Shown one piece after another: positions 14,014-22,331 of a stretch of DNA of 27,560 nt. This DNA is from Sutterella sp. Lineage in GTDB: Bacteria > Pseudomonadota > Gammaproteobacteria > Burkholderiales > Burkholderiaceae_F. The notes under the pieces were generated by a model, which worked only from the letters and a program-made list of their open reading frames with translations, made no database searches and was not told the origin of the DNA. The stretch lies in NCBI GenBank assembly GCA_003488465.1, contig DNLN01000198.1, forward strand, positions 1 to 27,560, read 5' to 3'. The position numbers and the translations under genes were made by a program. How positions within the stretch are numbered: position 1 is the first letter of the stretch; every line of letters begins with the position of its first letter.

Positions 14014-15039
14014 ATGGAAAAGAAGAACATCGACTGGGGCAAGCTCGGCTTCGGCTATACCCGCACCGATTACCGCTGGCACTCCGAGTGGAAGGACGGC
14101 GCCTGGGACAAGGGCGGCCTCATCACCGATGAGCACATCACCCTGCTCGAGAGCGCCTGCGTGTTCCACTATTCCCAGAGCTGCTTCGAGGGCATGAAGG
14201 CCTACACCACGAAGAACGGCGACATCGTCACGTTCCGCCCGGACATGAACGCCGAGCGCATGATGCAGACTGCGGCGCGCCTTGAAATGCCGGTCTACCC
14301 CAAGGACCAGTTCATTCACGCCGTCGTTGAGACGATCCGCGCCAACGCCGCATGGGTTCCGCCCTACGGCACGGGCTGCTCGCTGTACGTGCGCCCCGTG
14401 ATGATCGGCTCGGGCCCGCAGATCGGCGTGGCCCCGGCTCCCTCCTACATGTTCCGCGTGTTCGTCATGCCGGTCGGCGCATACTTCAAGGGCGCCGTCA
14501 AGCCTCTGCGCGTGCGTGTGTCCGACTTCGACCGCGCAGCGCCCCGCGGCACCGGCCACATCAAGGCGGGCCTGAATTACGCCATGAGCCTGCATCCGAC
14601 GATGGAAGCTCATCGCGAGGGTTTTGCCGAGAACGTGTATCTGGATCCGGCCACCCGCACCTACGTTGAGGAAACCGGCGGCGCCAACATCCTGTTCGTT
14701 GACAAGAACGACAACCTGATCGTTCCGAAGAGCGATTCGATCCTGCCCTCCATCACCCGCCGCTCGCTCGTATACGTGGGCGAGAAGTACCTCGGCCTGA
14801 ACGTGATCGAACGGCGCGTTGCGCTCGAGGAAGTCAAGGATTTCAAGGAATGCGCCCTGTGCGGCACGGCTGCCGTGCTCGCCCCGGTCGGCGAAATCCA
14901 CACCAAGGACGGCGTCATCGCGCTGCCCTCGGGCATGGAGAAGATGGGCGAGGTGAGCGCCAAGCTGCGCAGCACGCTCACCGGCATCCAGAACGGCGAA
15001 ATCGAAGCGCCCGAAGGCTGGATCGTCAAGGTCTGCTGA
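14014..15039 (+). CDS. ilvE: Branched-chain amino acid aminotransferase (class IV PLP enzyme)
   Basis: This enzyme makes the last step of leucine, isoleucine and valine synthesis and the first step of their breakdown. The 341-residue product is the longer BCAT type. The PLP-binding lysine is Lys184 in GHIKAGLNYA. The class IV signature follows as YVEETGGANILF (residues 218-229), which contains the conserved Glu and the Gly-Ala-Asn. CFEGMKAY at 57-64 and LYVRPVMIG near 124-132 are also typical. A strong GGAAGGGAG precedes the ATG. It stands alone between mnmA and a terminator. The exact amino acid preference is inferred from family only. Confidence 0.93.
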   Translation: MEKKNIDWGKLGFGYTRTDYRWHSEWKDGAWDKGGLITDEHITLLESACVFHYSQSCFEGMKAYTTKNGDIVTFRPDMNAERMMQTAARLEMPVYPKDQFIHAVVETIRANAAWVPPYGTGCSLYVRPVMIGSGPQIGVAPAPSYMFRVFVMPVGAYFKGAVKPLRVRVSDFDRAAPRGTGHIKAGLNYAMSLHPTMEAHREGFAENVYLDPATRTYVEETGGANILFVDKNDNLIVPKSDSILPSITRRSLVYVGEKYLGLNVIERRVALEEVKDFKECALCGTAAVLAPVGEIHTKDGVIALPSGMEKMGEVSAKLRSTLTGIQNGEIEAPEGWIVKVC

Positions 15040-15091
15040 TCGGGGCCCGGTTTTTGAAAGGATCCTCGAGAGGGGCTCCTTAAGGCCAAGC

Positions 15092-15126
15092 GGCGACTCT
15101 CCCCTTGCGGGAGGTCGCCATTTTCT
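15092..15126 (+). terminator. Rho-independent terminator after the aminotransferase gene
   Basis: GGCGAC-T-CTCCC and GGGAG-GTCGCC form an 11 bp stem with one bulged T, followed by ATTTTCTT. It lies between convergent genes. Confidence 0.75.
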
Positions 15127-15149
15127 TGTGCTCGGTCAGAGCCGTCCGC

Positions 15150-16262
15150 TCAGGCATCAAACCAGTCCGTCGTGACGGTGCTCCGGTCAAACACCTCGCC
15201 AAGGTGCGGCGTTAAGGGCGACACCCCCAGTTCCCGCGCCTTTGCCGTGCTCTGGATGACCGAAGCGTTCCATGCGTGCAGGGCAAGCGAATACGCGCCC
15301 CAGTGGATCGGCACGAACCGCCCCGCCCGGACGGTCTTTGCCGCCATCGCTGTCTCACCCGGGAACATGTGCACATCCCTCCAGCGCTCGTTGTACTGGC
15401 CGTTCTCGATGAACGCGACATCGGGTGCCGGAAAGCGGTCGCGGATCATCGCAAAGTGCCTGCCCCAGGAGGTGTCGCCCGAGCAGTAGGTCGTGCCGCC
15501 GGGGCCGACAATAAAGTACCCGCACCAGAGCGTGCGGTTCTGATCCGTCAGTCCCCTGCCGCTCATGTGCCGGCCAGGCACGGCTGTGACCGAAAGGCCC
15601 GGCGCGAGCTCTTCGCTCTCCCACCAGTCAAGCTCGCGGATCCTGTCGGAGGCGATGTCCCAGTCCCAGAGGATTTCGCCGACGCCGAGCGGGCAGACAA
15701 AGCGGCTGCCGCGGGCGGCGAGCGCCCGAACCGTCGGCTCCTCCAGATGGTCGTAATGCGAGTGCGTGATGAGCGTCGCGTCGACGGCGGGAAAGTCGGA
15801 CAAGGCAACGGGCGGCGCCTGAAAGCGATGCATGAGCATCGGAACGGGCGAGACGCTCTCCCCCACCACCGGGTCGACCGCGATGGTCACCCCCGCCTGG
15901 CGCATGAGAATCGAACTGTGCCCGAGCCACACGTACTGCGACCGCTCCTGCGGCGCGAGGAACCGATCCCAGTCGGGACGGGCGACGGGCAGCGGCCGAA
16001 GCGGATGCCGCCCCTCTTCGCGCTCATGAACACTCATCGTCCAGAGCGCTCCGAAGACGTTCTTTGCCGGGCTCATCGGATCCAGGGCATGGAACCTGCC
16101 GCTTGCGGGGTCCCAGTGGTCGCTTGCGGGAAAGGCGGGCGAAGCGTGTGCGCAGCCTCCCGAAACAAATGCGGCTGCGGCGCAGGCCGCGGCGCTCTTC
16201 AGTACGCCCCGGCGGCTCATTGCGGCGCCAGAAGCATCGGTCCCAAAAGAATTGCTGCTCAT
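15150..16262 (-). CDS. Exported metallo-beta-lactamase-fold hydrolase (UlaG/NAPE-PLD-like)
   Basis: This 370-residue protein has an MBL fold. Metal ligands are HSHYDH at 167-172, His232 in PGRHMSGRG, Asp263 in SGDTSWG and His320 in PIHWGAYS. The YVWLGHSSILM segment near 110-120 and the HWGAY end are usual in the NAPE-phospholipase D/RomA-like branch, so a lipid or phosphodiester substrate is possible but unproven. The N-terminus has SRRGVLKSAAACAAAA, a twin-arginine-like leader, and SGGC with Cys37, a loose lipobox. It may therefore be a Tat-exported lipoprotein. The ATG at 16262 has GAGG eight bases upstream. An IS200/IS605 element ends about 33 bp before this start, so the native promoter is probably displaced. 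Confidence 0.85.
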   Translation of the reverse strand: MSSNSFGTDASGAAMSRRGVLKSAAACAAAAFVSGGCAHASPAFPASDHWDPASGRFHALDPMSPAKNVFGALWTMSVHEREEGRHPLRPLPVARPDWDRFLAPQERSQYVWLGHSSILMRQAGVTIAVDPVVGESVSPVPMLMHRFQAPPVALSDFPAVDATLITHSHYDHLEEPTVRALAARGSRFVCPLGVGEILWDWDIASDRIRELDWWESEELAPGLSVTAVPGRHMSGRGLTDQNRTLWCGYFIVGPGGTTYCSGDTSWGRHFAMIRDRFPAPDVAFIENGQYNERWRDVHMFPGETAMAAKTVRAGRFVPIHWGAYSLALHAWNASVIQSTAKARELGVSPLTPHLGEVFDRSTVTTDWFDA

Positions 16263-16279
16263 CAAGATTGCCTCGTCCC

Positions 16280-16440
16280 AAAGATTCCGGCATTATGAAC
16301 CTCCGCAGTCTCACGACTGCGGTTTCGGGAGACCGTAGTCGCCCTTCCAACAATGACCGGCATGGCCACAATTGTGGAGATGCCGATACACTGTGGGCGC
16401 GTTCACAAAGGCGCCCTCATCGACTTGGAGTCGCTTTCTG
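16280..16440 (-). ncRNA. Predicted omega RNA (reRNA) overlapping the tnpB 3' end
   Basis: In characterised TnpB systems the guide RNA is made from the tnpB 3' end plus the element end, and the guide itself is the flanking sequence just outside. Here that puts the scaffold over the last ~130 bases of tnpB and the hairpin at 16303-16322, with the guide beginning near 16295 and reading AATGCCGGAATCTTTGGG on the minus strand. This guide lies in the 5' region of the MBL gene. Boundaries are inferred from the family, not seen. Confidence 0.4.
16303..16322. repeat. Element-end hairpin at the tnpB side
   Basis: An 8 bp perfect stem, CCGCAGTC/GACTGCGG, has loop TCAC. The tnpB stop codon (minus-strand TGA, 16311-16313) is inside the loop. 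This is the expected TnpA recognition structure. Confidence 0.75.
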
Positions 16441-17633
16441 AGCCACTCGTCGCCGAGTTCTTTCCGGCCAATATTCAGTGCACCATTGATGTCGGCATTG
16501 ATCAATTGACCGCTCCCCGTTCTATACAGCCCCCGATGGATTCGCCTGCCGCTGAATTTCGGGATTTGAGCATCGCCGAAATTGGGTACAGAATCGAAAT
16601 CCAAGGCACTGGCCTTTGAGCTGTAGCTTTCCTCGCGCAGAATCACGGTGATGCCGCAGCCTTGAGCCTTGTACTGGAGCATTTCTATGAACTTTGCATG
16701 GGGGATCATGACAAAGTTCTGATTGTTCCGTTTCCCCAGGCAGACCTGCTGCTTCCAATCCTTGCTTCGTCCAACGATCAGCACTCCAAGGTCGTTTGCC
16801 ACGCAGTAGTTCACAACCATGCGGCTGATCTTGTGCAAGAGGTCGTTCATGCAGCGATCCCGCTTGAAGGATCTGATGGAGTAATGCCCCGTTTTCTCCA
16901 ATGCTCGCAACTGAGCCATGTCCTTGTTGTACTTCTGGTTGAGTGATTTGAGAATTCCACCCTTGACAAGGAAGGGGGCGAGCCCTGGCCTTGTCGCGAC
17001 GGCGGCTATGAAATTCTCCACTCCCAGATCAAGCACACAGGCATGATCAGAGTCGAGCTTGTAGTCAAATGTACGATTCTCCTCGTAGGTGAGTTCAAGG
17101 ATAAAACTGTTTCCGGCAGGGACGATCCGAACATCTCCCACCTTTGCTGAGCGGGCCGGGGCATTGAACTCCTGCTCCGGGCTGCAGATGACCCGCATGG
17201 GAGTAAACCCGACCTTGTCCTGTCCGCTCAGATGCAACAATCCCTGCCTGATGCAAAAGCCGTTTCGGTTGACATAGAAGGTTCTGTAGCGCTTGCGATA
17301 TCCTGGGAGTTTTGGTTCGCCCTTGAATTTGTCAGGGTGCTTGCGGTACTCATTCTTGGCATTGATGAACGAAAGAAACTGCTCTCGGATGATTTGCCCC
17401 TGACGCTGAGCGCTTGCCGCTGAAGGCATGCCCCGATAGTCCGAAGGATACTGTTCACGCAGTTCGCGATCCAGCGTCTGTCTGTTGGGAAAGTCTTTTT
17501 TTTCGATGAACAGGTGCCGCAGAATATAGGTCGCGCAATTGCCCAGGCGTCTGGCCAAGCCGCAGAGACGATGGCAGGCCTTCCAATTTGGATGCGATCG
17601 GGAAATAACGATTCTTTCTACTCTTTGCGACAT
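16311..17633 (-). CDS. tnpB: TnpB RNA-guided endonuclease (IS605 OrfB)
   Basis: TnpB is the RuvC-type nuclease ancestral to Cas12, which cuts DNA at sites matching its element-derived guide RNA. From the ATG at 17633 the product is 440 residues. The three RuvC acidic residues are present: Asp202 in VLDLGVENF, Glu335 in REESYSSKAS and Asp381 in INADINGALNIGRK. The Cys pairs of the usual zinc ribbon between Glu and the last Asp are absent; the segment reads FSGRRIHRGLYR, as in a known zinc-less branch. The last residues (HLHNCGHAGHCWKG) are encoded over the omega RNA scaffold. An in-frame start at 17681 is possible but would overlap tnpA. The reading frame is intact. Confidence 0.9.
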   Translation of the reverse strand: MSQRVERIVISRSHPNWKACHRLCGLARRLGNCATYILRHLFIEKKDFPNRQTLDRELREQYPSDYRGMPSAASAQRQGQIIREQFLSFINAKNEYRKHPDKFKGEPKLPGYRKRYRTFYVNRNGFCIRQGLLHLSGQDKVGFTPMRVICSPEQEFNAPARSAKVGDVRIVPAGNSFILELTYEENRTFDYKLDSDHACVLDLGVENFIAAVATRPGLAPFLVKGGILKSLNQKYNKDMAQLRALEKTGHYSIRSFKRDRCMNDLLHKISRMVVNYCVANDLGVLIVGRSKDWKQQVCLGKRNNQNFVMIPHAKFIEMLQYKAQGCGITVILREESYSSKASALDFDSVPNFGDAQIPKFSGRRIHRGLYRTGSGQLINADINGALNIGRKELGDEWLRKRLQVDEGAFVNAPTVYRHLHNCGHAGHCWKGDYGLPKPQS

Positions 17634-17646
17634 CTCGGGCTTACTG

Positions 17647-18054
17647 ATGAAACTGCAATCTGGATCACACAGCGTATTCAATCTGAAAGTTCACTTGGTG
17701 TTCGTTGTGGCTTATCGGAGAAAGGCTATATCTGCACGCATTTTATCCGATCTTCATCATTGGTTTTCCGAGGCTTGCTTGTATTCGGGAGTCGAACTGA
17801 TCGAGTTCTCAGGAGAATCCGATCATGTCCATCTGTTGGTTGGCATGAAACCATCGGTGCGCCTGTCCGATCTGGTACGAACTCTCAAATCCTATTCGTC
17901 AAGCAAAATTCGGCTCAACCACTGGGTAGAGATCAGGAAAAAGCTTTGGGGAACCAGGTTCTGGTCACGCAGCTATTGTGCTATCTCCGTCGGCGACGGT
18001 GCTACCACTGAAATCATCAAGCGCTACATTCAACAGCAGGACAAGCCACGCTAG
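17647..18054 (+). CDS. tnpA: TnpA, IS200-type Y1 HUH transposase
   Basis: This is a single-strand DNA transposase that excises and inserts the element by way of a covalent tyrosine link. The 135-residue protein starts MKLQSGSHSVFNLKVHLVFV, the usual family opening. The metal-binding HUH pair is His60/His62 in SDHVHLLVG. The catalytic tyrosine is probably Tyr127 with the helper Gln131 in KRYIQQQ. LWGTRFWSRSY near 100-110 is also a family block. The length is typical, and no stop or shift is seen, so it may be active. It starts 13 bp from tnpB on the opposite strand. The TAG stop lies in the loop of the hairpin 18045-18062. Confidence 0.92.
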   Translation: MKLQSGSHSVFNLKVHLVFVVAYRRKAISARILSDLHHWFSEACLYSGVELIEFSGESDHVHLLVGMKPSVRLSDLVRTLKSYSSSKIRLNHWVEIRKKLWGTRFWSRSYCAISVGDGATTEIIKRYIQQQDKPR

Positions 18055-18062
18055 CGCGTGGC
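18045..18062. repeat. Hairpin over the tnpA stop codon
   Basis: A 7 bp perfect stem, GCCACGC/GCGTGGC, has loop TAGC holding the tnpA TAG. Confidence 0.55.
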
Positions 18063-18072
18063 CGCTATCCAT

Positions 18073-18092
18073 CCCCATGCTCACGCATGGGG
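18073..18092. repeat. Element-end hairpin at the tnpA side
   Basis: An 8 bp perfect stem, CCCCATGC/GCATGGGG, has loop TCAC, the same loop as the hairpin at the other end. It is a probable TnpA binding site. Confidence 0.75.
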
Positions 18093-18227
18093 AATTCCGC
18101 GTTTTTTGTTAAAAAGCGCCTCTCCGGGAGCACTTTCTGATCCTTGCTCTTTTCTGTCATTTCCTGGCAGGCTCTTCCGTTAAGATTGCGGCCACAGACC
18201 AACAACCCGGCTAGGAGCGTCCCCGCC

Positions 18228-18872
18228 ATGACCATTTTCGAATCCGCCCGCTTTTTCACTTCGGCCGCCAAGCTGACCGATCTGCCCGGGGCCGGCATTC
18301 CCGAGATCGCCTTTGCCGGCCGCTCCAATGCGGGCAAGTCCACGACCATCAACGTCCTCACGCGCCAGGGGCGTCTGGCCTTTGCCTCAAAGACCCCGGG
18401 CCGCACCCAGCTCATCAACTTTTTCAAGCTCACGCGCAAGCTCCCCGAGCGCTCCGAGCGCGAGGACATTGCGTTTCTCGTTGACCTTCCCGGATACGGC
18501 TACGCAAAGAGCGCCCCGGATGTGCGCGCCTCCTGGAGCGAACTCGTGGGCGGGTATGTCGCCACGCGCCCCAACCTCACGGGCGTGGTGATCGTAATGG
18601 ATGCACGCCGCCCCTTCATGCCGGCCGATGAATGGGTGCTCGACTTTTTCCGCTCCCAGCCGCACATCCGCCAGCACTGGCTCCTTAACAAGGCCGACCA
18701 GATCAAGACCGCGGAGAAGGCGGCCGTACTGCGCCTTGTAAAGCAAAGAGCTGCACAGATGGGCCCGCAGGTCTCCGTGCAGCTCTTTTCAGGATTGAAG
18801 AAAACCGGCGTTGAGGAACTCTCCGACACCCTGCTCGGGTGGATTGATCCCGAGGGGCGGTTCGCTCAGTAG
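18228..18872 (+). CDS. engB: Ribosome-biogenesis GTPase EngB (YihA/YsxC)
   Basis: EngB is a small Ras-like GTPase needed for assembly of the 50S ribosomal subunit. The 214-residue protein has the G1 loop GRSNAGKST at 31-39, a G2 region TPGRTQLINFF at 56-66, G3 DLPGYG at 86-91, G4 NKAD at 154-157 and a G5-like SGLKKTG near 190-196. The ATG at 18228 has AGGAG upstream. A longer frame from 18144 adds residues of no family character and is rejected. It stands alone between the IS element and a terminator shared with convergent hemB. Confidence 0.94.
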   Translation: MTIFESARFFTSAAKLTDLPGAGIPEIAFAGRSNAGKSTTINVLTRQGRLAFASKTPGRTQLINFFKLTRKLPERSEREDIAFLVDLPGYGYAKSAPDVRASWSELVGGYVATRPNLTGVVIVMDARRPFMPADEWVLDFFRSQPHIRQHWLLNKADQIKTAEKAAVLRLVKQRAAQMGPQVSVQLFSGLKKTGVEELSDTLLGWIDPEGRFAQ

Positions 18873-18891
18873 CGCCGCTTCTCTCCAATGG

Positions 18892-18920
18892 AACCCGCCC
18901 GGCAGGCGGGTTTTCTTTTC
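18892..18920. terminator. Terminator between convergent engB and hemB
   Basis: AACCCGCC and GGCGGGTT form a perfect 8 bp stem with loop CGGCA, followed by TTCTTTTC on the plus strand. It is best suited to engB. Confidence 0.85.
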
Positions 18921-18924
18921 CCCG

Positions 18925-20004
<1,080 letters not shown>

Positions 20005-20113
20005 TCATTTTGACACCAGCAACTTTCAGCAGTCTGAAAAGCACTGCGCCTGGCGCCGGATGCAATAATTTCCGGAAAGCGTCCTTCTTCCTTTTTTTCT
20101 CCAGGAGACCCCA

Positions 20114-21028
20114 ATGCCAGAGCGAAACATGCCTGTTGTCGGCTGGACAGATGGCGCAGAAGTGCTCAGCGTCCCAGTGAAGCGTCCGATGGTGCATTTG
20201 ATTGCGAATGTCGTCTACCAGCAGCGGATTGGCGTTCGCAGTTCGAGTCAGCTCAGAATGGACGTACTCGTCCCCAAGACCCCCGCCGCAAAGCCCGCCG
20301 TGCTGTTCTTCCCCGGCGGAGGATGGGTTTCAGCCGTCAAGGAGCGGTTCGGAGAACTGCGCTGGGGACTTGCTCAGGCCGGATTTGTCGTCGCATCGGC
20401 CGAATACAGTCTCGTTCCGGCCGGTTTCCCTGATCCTCTTGAAGACGGCCTTGCCGCCCTGCGTTTCCTGCGCTCGCACGCAAGCGATTTCTCCCTTGAT
20501 CCCGACCATATCGGCATTTGCGGCAACTCTGCGGGCGGCTGGATGGCTCTGATGGTTGCGCTTTGCGCAAAGCCGTCCGAGATGCCTGGCGCGGTTTGTG
20601 CGCTGCATCCCGTGACGGAACTTGCCACCATCGCAGAGCAGTTGCCCCGGGACTATCAGGAACTCCACAGCTCTGAGGCCGCCCCCGAATCGCTCATGAT
20701 GAATGGCGTCTCCTTCAGCAAGGGCTCGCCCCGCCCGATCGCCGGGAATCCCGAGCTCTGCGCCAAGGGCAGTCCCCTTGCGCTGCTTGAGGCCCGTGCT
20801 GCGGATCAGCCCCTTCCCCCGACTCTTCTGATTCACGGAAACGCCGACCGCCAAGTCTCGCCCCTGCAGAGCGTGAAGTTCTTCCGCGCACTGCGCAAAA
20901 GAGGCGAAAACGCCCGCTACGTTCTGCTCGACGGCGCCGATCACTCTTCTGACCACGTCTGGTACCAGAGGGAGACCGTTGCGCTCGTCAGCGACTTTTT
21001 CCGCTCAAATCTCGGGAGCGCGAACTAG
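20114..21028 (+). CDS. Alpha/beta hydrolase of the hormone-sensitive-lipase/esterase type
   Basis: This 304-residue cytosolic hydrolase probably cleaves a small ester. The oxyanion loop is PGGGW near 67-71 (HGGGW in most members). The nucleophile is Ser139 in GNSAGGW. The acid is Asp245 in HGNADRQVSP, and the base is His277 in GADHSSDH. A cap segment lies between about residues 165 and 230. There is no signal peptide. CAGGAG precedes the ATG. It stands alone, divergent from hemB, and ends at a GC-rich hairpin. The substrate cannot be inferred. Confidence 0.87.
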   Translation: MPERNMPVVGWTDGAEVLSVPVKRPMVHLIANVVYQQRIGVRSSSQLRMDVLVPKTPAAKPAVLFFPGGGWVSAVKERFGELRWGLAQAGFVVASAEYSLVPAGFPDPLEDGLAALRFLRSHASDFSLDPDHIGICGNSAGGWMALMVALCAKPSEMPGAVCALHPVTELATIAEQLPRDYQELHSSEAAPESLMMNGVSFSKGSPRPIAGNPELCAKGSPLALLEARAADQPLPPTLLIHGNADRQVSPLQSVKFFRALRKRGENARYVLLDGADHSSDHVWYQRETVALVSDFFRSNLGSAN

Positions 21029-21030
21029 GC

Positions 21031-21058
21031 CTGTCCTGCGCCTCTGCGGGCAGGACAG
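21031..21058 (+). terminator. Hairpin after the alpha/beta hydrolase gene
   Basis: A perfect 9 bp stem, CTGTCCTGC/GCAGGACAG, has a ten-base loop. No T tract follows, so it may be a weak or factor-dependent terminator. Confidence 0.45.
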
Positions 21059-21181
21059 CATCCGAGGCGGCCGCAGCCCATGAGCTTCGACCGGCGGCCG
21101 TGCTCGCGAAATTTCAGGTCAAAGCAATCCATCTTTGCTAGGATGGACGATGTTCGTTGTTCTTGCCTGTAGGAACCATTC

Positions 21182-21547
21182 ATGTCCGATCACTCCTGCG
21201 TCAGCACCCGAATGCCCGATCACGATGTGAGCGGCACGCTGAGCGCCCTTGCCGATGTCATTGAAAGCCGCAAAACCGCCGACCCGACAAAGAGCTACGT
21301 TGCCAAGCTTTTGTCCAAAGCGCCCGACGGCGTTCTGAAGAAAATCGGCGAAGAAGCGACCGAATGCGTCATGGCCAGCAAGGACAACTCCCCCAGAGAC
21401 ATCATTTATGAAGTGGCCGACCTGTGGTTTCACAGCCTCGTGCTGCTCAGCCAGCACAGCCTGCGCCCCGAAATGGTGCTCGCCGAGCTTGAGCGGCGCG
21501 AAGGCCTGAGCGGACTTGAAGAAAAAGCCCGCCGCACCCAAGGCTAG
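21182..21547 (+). CDS. hisE: Phosphoribosyl-ATP pyrophosphatase HisE
   Basis: HisE removes pyrophosphate from phosphoribosyl-ATP, the second step of histidine synthesis. The 121-residue protein shows the MazG-like all-alpha signature: SYVAKLL near 38-44, KKIGEEATE near 53-61 with the metal-binding Glu residues, and [17 protein letters not shown] near 73-89. The first ten residues are extra, and an in-frame ATG at codon 11 is an alternative start. The nearer upstream site TAGGA favours 21182. In many betaproteobacteria the order is hisF–hisI–hisE–hinT–tatABC; here hisF and hisI are not next to it, so the his part of the cluster has been broken. Confidence 0.92.
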   Translation: MSDHSCVSTRMPDHDVSGTLSALADVIESRKTADPTKSYVAKLLSKAPDGVLKKIGEEATECVMASKDNSPRDIIYEVADLWFHSLVLLSQHSLRPEMVLAELERREGLSGLEEKARRTQG

Positions 21548-21573
21548 CCTTGTTACGCTTTAGGAGATCAATC

Positions 21574-21915
21574 ATGCAGCTTGACGACTGCCTGTTTTGC
21601 AAAATCGCCCGCGGGCAAATCGAATCGGCAAAGGTCTATGAGGACGAGGACGTGCTCGCCTTCAAGGACATCAGCCCGAAGGCTCCCGTGCACTTCCTGA
21701 TCATCCCCAAGCAGCACCTCACGTCGCTGGCGCATGCAACCGCCGAAGACACGCCGCTTTTAGGTAAAATGCTCGCTCTCGTGCCCGTGCTTGCCAAGCA
21801 GTGCGGATGCGAAAACGGGTTCCGCACCATCATCAACACCGGGAAGGACGGCGGACAGGAGGTGCCTCACCTTCACATCCACGTTCTCGGCGGCCCCCAG
21901 CCGTGGAAGATCTAG
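21574..21915 (+). CDS. hinT: HIT-family nucleotide phosphoramidase (HinT)
   Basis: HinT is a purine nucleoside phosphoramidase that hydrolyses AMP-lysine and similar compounds. The 113-residue protein begins with CLFCKI (Cys6, Cys9) and ends with the histidine triad HLHIHV (His99, His101, His103), where His101 is the expected nucleophile. TAGGAG precedes the ATG at 21574. The gene lies 26 bp after hisE and before tatA in a conserved betaproteobacterial order. Its link to the Tat genes is positional only. Confidence 0.92.
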   Translation: MQLDDCLFCKIARGQIESAKVYEDEDVLAFKDISPKAPVHFLIIPKQHLTSLAHATAEDTPLLGKMLALVPVLAKQCGCENGFRTIINTGKDGGQEVPHLHIHVLGGPQPWKI

Positions 21916-21989
21916 ATTTCCGGCACTTGAGGGAATCTGCGTCAGCGGTACCCCGCGCAATACCACAGATATCTGACTAGGAGATAAAA

Positions 21990-22223
21990 ATGGGCTCTCT
22001 TTCGATTTGGCACTGGCTGATCGTGCTGGCAATCGTTGTTCTCGTGTTCGGCACCGGCAAGCTCAAGAATCTGGGCAAGGATGTCGGCGGCGCCATCAAG
22101 GGCTTCAAGGAAGGCCTGAACGAGGGCGACGCTCCGGCAACCAAGGCCGAAACGCCCAAGGTTGAAGTCGCCAAGGCCGCCGAGACCGTTGAAGGCAAGG
22201 CCAAGGAAAAGACCGAGGCCTAA
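21990..22223 (+). CDS. tatA: TatA, pore-forming subunit of the twin-arginine translocase
   Basis: TatA oligomerises to let folded proteins cross the inner membrane. The 77-residue protein has one N-terminal membrane helix ([21 protein letters not shown], about 4-23), the conserved [10 protein letters not shown] hinge and an amphipathic helix [14 protein letters not shown] at 30-43. The tail is highly charged. TAGGAG precedes the ATG. In this window the Tat clients are NapA, NapG and perhaps the MBL protein. Confidence 0.95.
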   Translation: MGSLSIWHWLIVLAIVVLVFGTGKLKNLGKDVGGAIKGFKEGLNEGDAPATKAETPKVEVAKAAETVEGKAKEKTEA

Positions 22224-22274
22224 TCAGGAGTTCGCAGGCGCCCCTCGCGTGCACCTGCGCCAACAGCCGAAAAG

Positions 22275-22299
22275 GGTGGCCGGATGGGGTCCGGTCGCC
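22275..22299 (+). terminator. Imperfect hairpin between tatA and tatB (possible attenuator)
   Basis: GGTGGCCGGA and TCCGGTCGCC pair except for inner mismatches and enclose TGGGG, followed by TCTTTG. It could lower tatB/tatC expression relative to tatA, which is needed in excess. Inference only. Confidence 0.35.
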
Positions 22300-22331
22300 T
22301 CTTTGTTGCATGCGCAAACTGCAGAGTCATC

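Larger units (their letters stand above)
16296..18107. mobile_element. IS200/IS605-family insertion sequence, apparently complete
   Basis: About 1.8 kb contains divergent tnpA and tnpB, as in the IS605 group. The tnpB-side end carries a perfect hairpin at 16303-16322 (CCGCAGTC-TCAC-GACTGCGG). The tnpA-side end carries hairpins at 18045-18062 (GCCACGC-TAGC-GCGTGGC) and 18073-18092 (CCCCATGC-TCAC-GCATGGGG). The family has no terminal inverted repeats and no target duplication, and none is seen. Outside the tnpA end, the minus strand reads TTTTTAAC, which fits the TTTAAC-type target of IS605, so I place that boundary at 18107/18108. The tnpB-side boundary near 16295 (TTCAT) is less certain by several bases. 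Confidence 0.8.
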
